From the NCBI RefSeq assembly GCF_052324685.1, contig NW_027507068.1:94284-158283 (forward strand): a stretch of DNA of 64,000 nt. The letters are read 5' to 3'. The stretch's first letter is position 1. Each line of letters opens with the position of its first letter. Source of the stretch: Brachyhypopomus gauderio. Its lineage: Eukaryota > Chordata > Actinopteri > Gymnotiformes > Hypopomidae. A model generated the notes under the pieces. It had not been told where the DNA came from, did not search any database, and worked only from the letters and a program-made list of their open reading frames with translations. The position numbers and the translations under genes were made by a program. Positions 55,918-64,000 of the stretch are shown in pieces.

Positions 55918-58900
55918 ATGGCACCTACACAAAGTGCGTGTCCGATATGTGCAGTTATTTACTGCAACTTATCACAGCACCTCCGGGTGTGTCACAAGGT
56001 GACAAATAAAGATGAAATGACGCTACTGCTGCAGCTCTCCAGTGGGAGGTAAGTGAATAATTAGCATGTTAGCATGTTATTAGTGTGTTATTAGCATGTT
56101 AGTATTGTATTAGCATGTTAGTGGGTTAGCAAGGTATTAGCATGCTAGCATATTGTTAGCATATTAGCATGTTGTTAGCATGTTACCATGTTAGCAATTA
56201 GCATGTAACTAATGTAATTAGCATGCAATAAACATGCATTGAGCTAATAATGCTTATGTAATTAGCATGTTTTGCATCTTTTTGTGTAAAATTTTTTGCA
56301 GAGTGAAAGGCATTTTCGATTGCAAGGTGCCGGACTGCAACTCCTCACACATCAAGCGCTTGGATAAGCACTACAATAAAATGCACCAGGATGTGTTGGT
56401 ATGTTTAAAACCATCTGTTGTGTAGGACTGCATATTAGCTTATTAATATACGCATATTGCAATTTTTTCCCTTGTGTTTATTTTTTAGATTGGGGACCTT
56501 GCCAAATTTACAAAGTTGTCGAAGGAGGAGTACATTTTAAGAAGCCTGGCCTCATTAAGGGCGAATGTTCCTAGGCCCCCGCTTGTTTCAACGCTGGATG
56601 GGGGTTACAGCCCACTTCCAGCATATTTATTACAAGGGTCTTTCACTGACATGTCCAGTGAATTGGACGAGGCCCCGGTCCCTTTTGAGCCAGAGCACAT
56701 CGGTGAACCAGAGGCATGCTCCACCCCAGTTGCTGCGACATCCGTCCCTGGGCCCTCCACCTCTGTTGCTGTACACTCCACGGCAGACCCTGCGCCTTCC
56801 ACCTCAGTGCCTAGGCCCTCATCCACCACCAAATGTGATGCTCGCTCATCCTGTAAGTTATCAAATCTGGAGGTACAAAGGTTAAAGAAGGCACTTGCGG
56901 AAGCTAGCCCCGGAGAAAAGTGTCAGAGGCCAAGCTGCAGGGCAAACTTTGAAAGGTTGGTGGACCTGGAGAAAGCCTTCAGGAATACACAGTCCCCCAT
57001 ACGGTCCAAACACAGCCTCAGCTCTCCGATTTCGAAAGAAATCCACCCTAACATCAGTAAGTAGTGTCATAAAGGTTGAGAGTTTGACCAAATTTTTTAT
57101 GTATGATTCACTAATTATGCTTAATATGTCTTCCCTAGGGCGCATTGTTAAGGAATTTACAATTGTAAATTCTGGTGCAAACCTGGAGGGGCGAAAAAAG
57201 GAGAACGCCATCTCGGCGGAAAATCACATTTTCCGTTTTGTCAACTTTAGTATGCGTGACATGCCAGAAAAGAAGGGGACATTCTCTTTCTTGCGAAACG
57301 GGGATAATTTTGGAGTAAGTAACGCATGTCATAGTGAAAGTTAACATGCATACGAATGAGCAAATGTCTGCATATTAATAAGCTAATATCTGCATACTAA
57401 TGAGGTGATATCAGCATACTAATGAGCGAATACCCGCATATTGATGCGGCAATATCCGCATATTAATAAGCTAATATCCGCATACTAATGAGGAAATATC
57501 CGCATACTAAATAACTAATACCCGCATATTAATGGACTAATGCATAACAATGAGGAATTTTGCAAATATAACAAATTTGTTGTATTTGCAGATACATGAC
57601 TCACCTGAAGGGGAAGGGGCTGGCGGTCACCACTGTCAGAAATATCTTCCTTACCCTTCGCAAGTTCATTAAATATTTACATTGCCTTCCTATAATGGAT
57701 GCAAGGATTACAAAAAATGACATAGCTTGGTTGAACTTAGAAGTAAGCAAGCGACTCACAGGCCTGAAAAAAGAAGTAACAGTTCACCGACAAAAAGTGA
57801 AGAAACGCCTCAGCAGTAAGTGTAGAATAGCTCCATTAATGATGTGCATATTAATGAGGTGGTCTATGCATATTCATGCGTTGATATGCGCATATTAATG
57901 AGCCAGTGCATAATGTGTTTCAGAAAACAAAATCAGCAAAGAAGAAATCAGGTCCTTTCGAAAAAATGCCAGGAAGCTGATTCCTCTAAAACTGGGTAAG
58001 TCATTTGTTTGTGCATGCTAATGTATTTTGCTAATGTAACAATAATGCTAACGTTATGAATTTTGTGTCAATTTAGACCGTCTTGAGAAATACCCGAATA
58101 CCATGACAGCGGCCCAATTCATAGGCCTGCTATCAGGTTATCTTATCCTGAGTTAGGGGTAGGGTTCATATCATGAAAGTGGCATTTTTCCATAGACATA
58201 TGATGAAGATGCCTGATATTATATACATGTCCCTGACCCTAACCTTTTCCCATAGGTTTTAGCATGGACGTGTCCATAATATATTATCAAAGTGTCTTGA
58301 ATTAGGGGGCAGTGTTGAGCAATTTTCTTGGACGTTTTGCTAATATGCCTTAGTTTTTTCCTGATGCCAACTGTATGATACGATTATGTTTTTTCCCTAG
58401 GGTTAGGGTTAGGGTCACGCTTAAGTTTGCGTGACCAGACAAATATACCTGGATGAATCGGTTCATTACCCTCGCGAAGGATTTGCCTGGGGGTGGATCA
58501 CCGTTCTTCTTCAACAGGAATGGAGGGCAGTGCAAAAAAACTATTAGTCCATTTCAGGATGGAGTGGACACGCTTGGGTTTTGGAGGATGCCAGTTTTAA
58601 GGCTTTCAGGACAGCAATGGTGTGCCACGTAAGTATTATCCATATGTAATTACCATGGTATGAATATGTAATGAGGATGTTACGCCTATGTAATGAGCAT
58701 ATTATGCATATGTAATTTGCATGTTTTTCCCATTTTCAGATCAAAAACATGCCTCCTGAACAAAAAAGAAAAATACAACGTGCCATGTGCCACTCAGATG
58801 TGGTGAGCTCTAAATTCTACGTGCCTCTTAGCACAGTGGCAGAGGCTGTTGAGATAAGAGAGCTCCAGTCACAAGCCCTAGAAGAGAGCCCAGCAATGGG

Positions 58901-59120
58901 CGAGAGGCCAGAGCCTGCCAGGGAGAGCCCATCATCCTCCAGTCAGGTTGTGGCCAAAAAACGGTCAGCAAAGAGAAAAATTCGGTTCATTGACAGTAGT
59001 GAGGAGGAGGAGGATAAAATACAGGAATATAATCCAAGAAACTACTCTCCCAAATCTATAAACTTTTCACATCATGACACCATTTCACTACCAATAGACA
59101 AATGGACTTCAGACCTTTAG
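55918..59120 (+). pseudogene. Gene A, unit 5
   Basis: Same exons and lesions as unit 1 at offset 55218. Catalytic His is at 58791-58793 and Tyr at 58818-58820. Confidence 0.68.
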
Positions 59121-59496
59121 GCTCAAACCTTTAAAATATCATCAAATTCTAACATACAGCTAATTCAATATAAAATATTACACAGAACACACATCACTAT
59201 CGAGAAAATGCATCGGATGGGCTTCACTGACTCCAACACTTGTACACACTGCCCCATGGTAACAGACAATCATCTTCACGCATTCTGGAACTGCCCCCCC
59301 TCTGTTTTGGTCGGAGGTCTTGGGAGAGCTGTCCAAGATCCTCCGCATCCCAATTTCTCCCACCTTAGCTCTGCTTGGTGACCTTTCCTCTCTACCAATG
59401 CCTAAACATCTGCAAACATTCATCCTCATTTCTATAACAGTGGCTAAAAAGATTATTTTACTTAACTGGAAAGACAGAACATTATCAATAATATAG
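59052..59496 (+). mobile_element. LINE ORF2 fragment, unit 5
   Basis: Copy of 3834-4278. Confidence 0.75.
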
Positions 59497-60620
59497 TGCT
59501 GCATCAAGGCACCTCAGTGGGAAGTCTGTGGGAAGGAAAAAGTGTGGCAGAAAACGCTGCACGAGAGGAGGTGAGCGGACCCTGAGGAACATTGTGGAGA
59601 AGGGCAGATTCCAGACCTTGGGGGACTGCGGAAGCAGTGGACTGAGTCTGGAGTAGAAACATCCAGAGCCACCGTGCACAGGCGTGTGCAGGAAATGGGC
59701 TACAGGTGCCGCATTCTCCAGGTCAAGCCACTTTTGAACCAGAAACAGCGCCAGAATCGCCTGGCCTGGGCTACAGAGAAGCAGAACTGCAAATTTTGCA
59801 TGTCATTTGGAAATCAAGGTGCCAGAGTCTGGAGGAAGACTGGGGAGAAGGAAATGCCAAAATGCCTGAAGTCCAGTGTCAAGTACCCACAGTCAGTGAT
59901 GGTCTGGGGTGCCATGTCAGCTGCTGGTGTTGATCCACTGTTTTATCAAGGGCAGGGTCAATGCAGCTAGCTATGAGGAGATTTTGGAGCGCTTCATGCT
60001 TCCTTCTGCTGAAAAGCTTTATGAAGATGAAGATTTCATTTTTCAGCACGACCTGGCACATGCTCCCAGTGCCAAAACTATTGGTAAATGGTTAACTGAC
60101 CATGGTATTACTGTGCTCAATTGGCCTGCCAACTCTCCTGACCTGAACCCCATAAAGAATCTGTGGGATATTGTGAAGAGAAAGCGGAGAGATGCAAGAC
60201 CCAACACTCTAGATGAGCTTAAAGCCGCTATCTAAGCATCCTGGGTCTCCATAACACCTCAGCAGTGCCACAGGCTGATTGCCTCCATGCCACGCCGCAT
60301 TGACGCAGTCATTTCTGCAAAAGGATTCCCAAACAAGTATTGAGTGCATAACTGAACATAATTATTTGAAGGTTGACTTTTTTGTATTAAAAACACTTTT
60401 CTTTTATTAGTCGGATGAAATTTGCTAATTTTTTTTGGTTGGGATTTTTGTTTTTTTTTTTACTTTTTTGCCAAAATCATCAATATTAAACCAATAAAAG
60501 GCTTGAACTACTTCAGTTGTGTGTAATGAATCTAAAACATAAGTCTAATATTTATCAGTACATTACATAAAATAATGAACTATCACAATATGCTAATTTT
60601 TTTTTAGAAGGACCTGTATA
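59497..60620 (+). mobile_element. Tc1/mariner remnant, unit 5
   Basis: Copy of 4279-5402. Confidence 0.9.
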
Positions 60621-61446
60621 ATATTTATAATATTTCTGAGATTATTTTGTGGCATTTCCTGTCTATGTAGCAGTGCAAATTAATATATGTAAATATAATA
60701 TATATAAATATAATATATATATATATATATTTCATAAAAGCCAAATCGCAGAAATAACATACATACAATGGCTATATTTGATTGTCTAAATATCTAGATA
60801 CGGATAGAATATATATATCATTTGTACTGATCGATTTTGTTTTTTACCTAATTTTAGATTACACTTGGACAGTATAAAAACTTCTAAATTTTAACCCAGA
60901 GACTGACTGACTATTCAACCATTCATACATCTATTCATCCATCAGATATAAAGATATGGAAGTACAAGAGTATCGGTATGCGTGTCATTAGCACATTTTG
61001 TCATTAGTGTATTTATTACTGGGTGGTGTGTGTGTGTGTAAAAGTATTGCAGCAGCGGTTTTATTACCCGTGTTATATCTGTAAATCGTGCATATGCTCA
61101 CACTAACATGATGTGCAAGTATGTTACATTACAAAAATATAGGTACACAGATTGACTGGTTTGTAGCGAGGTGGATTCAAAATTTGTTTACTCTGCAGCA
61201 CGATTCTGTGAATTTGCCATCGCACTACACGTACCGCAAATGCATTGCAGCAGCACGTACGCCTACTACAAATACGTTTATTCTTTAGCGCGAAGATTAA
61301 TTTCAAATCTTTAACGTGACTCAATCCAAAGGATTCATTCCTATTCAGCATAAGAATAATTACCTTCACGCTATAAAGAAAGATAGATTCATGGGTTGTA
61401 ACTTTTGAATTGCTTCTTGAAGCTGTGTCAAAAGTGCTATACAGAT

Positions 61447-61789
61447 TGTCACGGTGACAGCTCCGGACCCTTCCCTGTGGGCGTGCTGCTATGTTGTTTG
61501 CGTGTTATGTCCATGTTTGTTCTTCCGTGGGCGTGGGTCATCTGTGAGCGTGTTCGTGATATCACCTGTACCTTGTCTCGAGGTCACGTGGGTCTGTGTA
61601 AATTACCTATTTAATGTGCGTTTGCGCAGTGTCTTGTGCTCGTCTTTGTCTAAAGTTCATGCCTGTGTAAGCTTCCGCGTCAGCGTGCTTGCACCGTCTG
61701 TGCTGGGCTTTGTTTTTGTGTATTAAACGTTTTATGTGCATCGCAAGACGCTCGTCGTGTCTCCTCCTTCCTCCCGCATGCCAGCGTCA
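61447..61789 (+). mobile_element. Solo LTR, unit 5
   Basis: Copy of 6229-6571. Confidence 0.75.
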
Positions 61790-63087
61790 CAGATGAGCTG
61801 GCCAAGCTGGTTTTCCTTGGAAAGGACAGTGGGGGTCAGCGCTTCAAAGTAAGCATAAAATACGTATGAAACACATATAAAATGGGCTAGTCATTGTCTG
61901 GTTTGCCTTGCAAAAATCCTCATACTTTTTGCCATATTATTGCTTGACCTGCTGCCTCAGTGCTCATACTATTTTATTATTTACAACATTCCTTGTTAAT
62001 TGTTAGAATTAGTACCTATTATATATTTTTATACATTTTGGGATTTTGTCATGTAAAAAATCATAAAATCTATATTTTTTCCGCCGATCAAACTCCGCAG
62101 ACAACCGGTGAAAAAGTGAAGACCCCCAAATTATTTTTCCCCATTAATATCTTATAAAAACCCATGAAAGAGTGAATTCGCAAAAGCTGAAGCGCGAAGT
62201 GGCACGGGATCACTGTAACAATACAAAAAATAAAGTATGAACTAACCTACAACAGAGTGCAAAATAAATATTAAATTAAGAGCAACATTAAGATAATAAC
62301 TACATTCAGAAGAAAATATCAACTTAATTGTGCATTCAAAAAGAAAATGTGAGTGAGTGACCGTGCAAACTTGAATCACGTCCTTAGCAACAGTTTTCTG
62401 GGTGACAGTACGTTGAACGAATCAGAATGAACGAGAGCCCTCAGTTCAGTGAACGAATCACTGAGCATGCGCTGTTCCCTCGCAATGGATGTCTTCGCGG
62501 GTGATTCAGTGATTCATGGACCACACAGCAGTTCCTCAGCCAGCCTGCACGGTCGCTGCTGAGCTCAACTACTGAACTGAAAAAGGAACAAGCAGCTGAG
62601 GAAGTGATTCAATTCAGTTTGTTCACTCAAATGATTCCTTCATTTGAAGAATTGTTCACGAATGACACAACACTACTCAGAGTGCTATTAAGTTAGGTAG
62701 GGGGAGTGCCTTTGGTAGAAGCTTTGCTGTCTGCTTAACTTTGGCAAAGATGAGGTGGCAGTCTGCCATAGGTGTGCAACCCCATGATTGCCAAAGCAGT
62801 AGAAGCTTGGTATCCTCCTGAAAATTGTACGGAAGCTCTCCACTGTCTTGGACTTCAACCCAAGGCCACCCGGGGAGTTGCGTAATGCACGTGACATCCT
62901 TGGCCCTTGGTGTCAATCACCTGGCAACGGGTGGTTGGGGCACAGGCTCTGGAGGCCCTATTCGGGGTTTCTATGACCTAGCTCCAGTAGCATGCTGGAG
63001 TATGCCCTCCTCATTTGGGGGCCCACAAGCTGCCTGGAAACCTGGCGGTGTTAACAGATGGCATGCTTGTGGTTTCTGTATGTCTAT

Positions 63088-64000
63088 CAGGGTGTCTGCA
63101 CATTTTTAAATCTCAAATTCAATGACTTTTAAGACCTTTTTAATACCTCTCACAAAAAATAAATAATACCAGGGTTGCCAACTTTTCAAGATCGCTTGGA
63201 GTGAGATTTGAACCTGGAGGGGGTGGCGAGTGTAAATTGTTGGGGGGGGTGGCGACCGTAAGTTGTTGACGGGGGTGCACGACCTCGCGAAGCGACAGCA
63301 CGCGGGGAGCTCGCGCAGGGCCGCACAGTAATTGCCACCGCGATTACGTCATTGTCAGTACGCGGAACCTCATGTATAAACCAAGCTTGATGCGGCTAAG
63401 GGATTACGGCACATGCAGCGCCGTGCGCAGTGCCCTAGTGCCTGTACATTTACATTGTAATGGTCCAATGAAGGTCATTTAAAAACCAGGACATTTCCTC
63501 ACTTTTTTTTTTTCCAAAACCGGGACAAGACGTGAAATACGTCCCGGGAAATACGGACGTTTGGTCGCCCTACACAGTAGACAAATCATTTTTGGCACTT
63601 ACAGCTAAACTGCAAGATACATCGCGCCTCATACGAATCACTGGAAGGTTTCAGCTAGCCACAATATTTTTCATCCTCCAGCCACTTCACTGAATGGACA
63701 TTTACCCATGTCTGCATCGGAGCCTTGTATTGTTGTTCCCGCCGCAGGCCTCAAATAAGAAAAGCAGCTTGCTGGCAGCTAAAGCATCGTCTGATGTTTC
63801 CACCTGTTAGGTGACGTACTACTGCCATTAGGCGGAGTATACGGCCGTTGCGGAAATGATAATTATTGTGGGATATAGATTGGTAAAATAAAACAGAAAA
63901 ACTGAGCAACACACTTATTTAATGTCTCCCCCCCTAAAATTCCAGACATTTTAAGACATTTTTAGACCTTGAATATGTAAAACTAAATTTAAGACATTTT
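63088..64000. mobile_element. hAT-like element, unit 5, cut by window end
   Basis: Copy of 7870-8782; the inner element is at 63170-63573 and the right terminus lies beyond the window. Confidence 0.65.

Larger units (their letters stand above)
1..64000. repeat. Tandem array (megasatellite) of a 13.8-kb unit, 4.6 copies
   Basis: The whole window is one sequence repeated head to tail. Landmarks recur at fixed spacing: the first exon of gene A starts at 700, 14503, 28310, 42113 and 55918, giving periods of 13803, 13807, 13803 and 13805. The period differences equal the changes in one CA tract. Conceptual translations of all other open frames are identical in every copy. By eye I found two substitutions: 7115 is G where units 2-5 have C, and 20948 is A where the others have G. 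The window starts and ends inside the array, so total copy number is unknown. Near-identity implies recent amplification or ongoing homogenisation. Confidence 0.97.
55219..64000 (+). repeat. Array unit 5 (partial, cut by window end)
   Basis: Covers unit-1 positions 1-8782 at offset 55218. It contains gene A, the LINE and Tc1 remnants and the solo LTR. It stops inside the hAT-like element, so gene B and the CA tract of this copy lie outside the window. Confidence 0.95.

Noticed and set aside
1-64000. Pure assembly artefact from one repeated contig
   Set aside because: Units differ in CA number and at two bases, which argues for distinct copies. Read-depth data would be needed to settle it.

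Overview
The window is eukaryotic, most likely teleost fish, DNA. The signs are GT/AG-bounded exons, a degraded Tc1/mariner element of a type common in fish, hAT-like non-autonomous elements, LTR remnants, a LINE ORF2 tail and a repeat beginning acatttacatttacggc that I know from otophysan fish. Nothing is prokaryotic: there are no operons, ribosome binding sites, CRISPR arrays, rRNA or tRNA genes. The species and chromosome cannot be told from the sequence.

The dominant structure is a head-to-tail tandem array of one 13.8-kb unit: 1-13803, 13804-27610, 27611-41413, 41414-55218, and a partial fifth copy 55219-64000. The unit edges are set by the window start, not by biology, and the array probably continues on both sides. 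The lengths (13803, 13807, 13803, 13805) are fully explained by one CA tract holding 20, 22, 20 and 21 repeats. By eye I found only two single-base differences besides this. Unit-1 positions convert by adding 13803, 27610, 41413 or 55218 for units 2-5. Beyond the CA tract the offsets are 13807, 27610 and 41415 for units 2-4.

Each unit carries, on the + strand, two paralogous intron-containing genes (A at about 700-3902, B at about 8890-11485). They encode two short C2H2-type zinc fingers followed by a domain with the layout of a tyrosine recombinase. Gene B shows Arg (GHRTG), Lys (SHKT), Arg (TDLR), His (MCH) and Tyr (KFY). Gene A keeps the last Arg, His and Tyr but lacks the segment with the first Arg and the Lys. 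Both appear frame-broken and are called pseudogenes, with lesions shared by every unit.

Order within a unit: duplicated GC-rich block and G17 tract (295-655); gene A, with motif-rich introns including a 22-bp minisatellite; LINE ORF2 tail fused to the end of gene A (3834-4278); 5'-truncated Tc1 (4279-5402); AT-rich spacer; solo LTR with 5-bp target duplication (6229-6571) next to an exon-like scrap; uncharacterised spacer; nested hAT-like elements (7870-8812); gene B; CA tract; 190-bp foldback element (11649-11838); minus-strand 3' LTR with polypurine tract (12394-12970); otophysan repeat split by a 244-bp hAT MITE with 8-bp target duplication (13145-13388); spacer to the next unit.

The picture is a recently amplified or homogenised megasatellite whose unit captured two decayed zinc-finger/tyrosine-recombinase genes. 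Whether the recombinase had any part in making the array is open.
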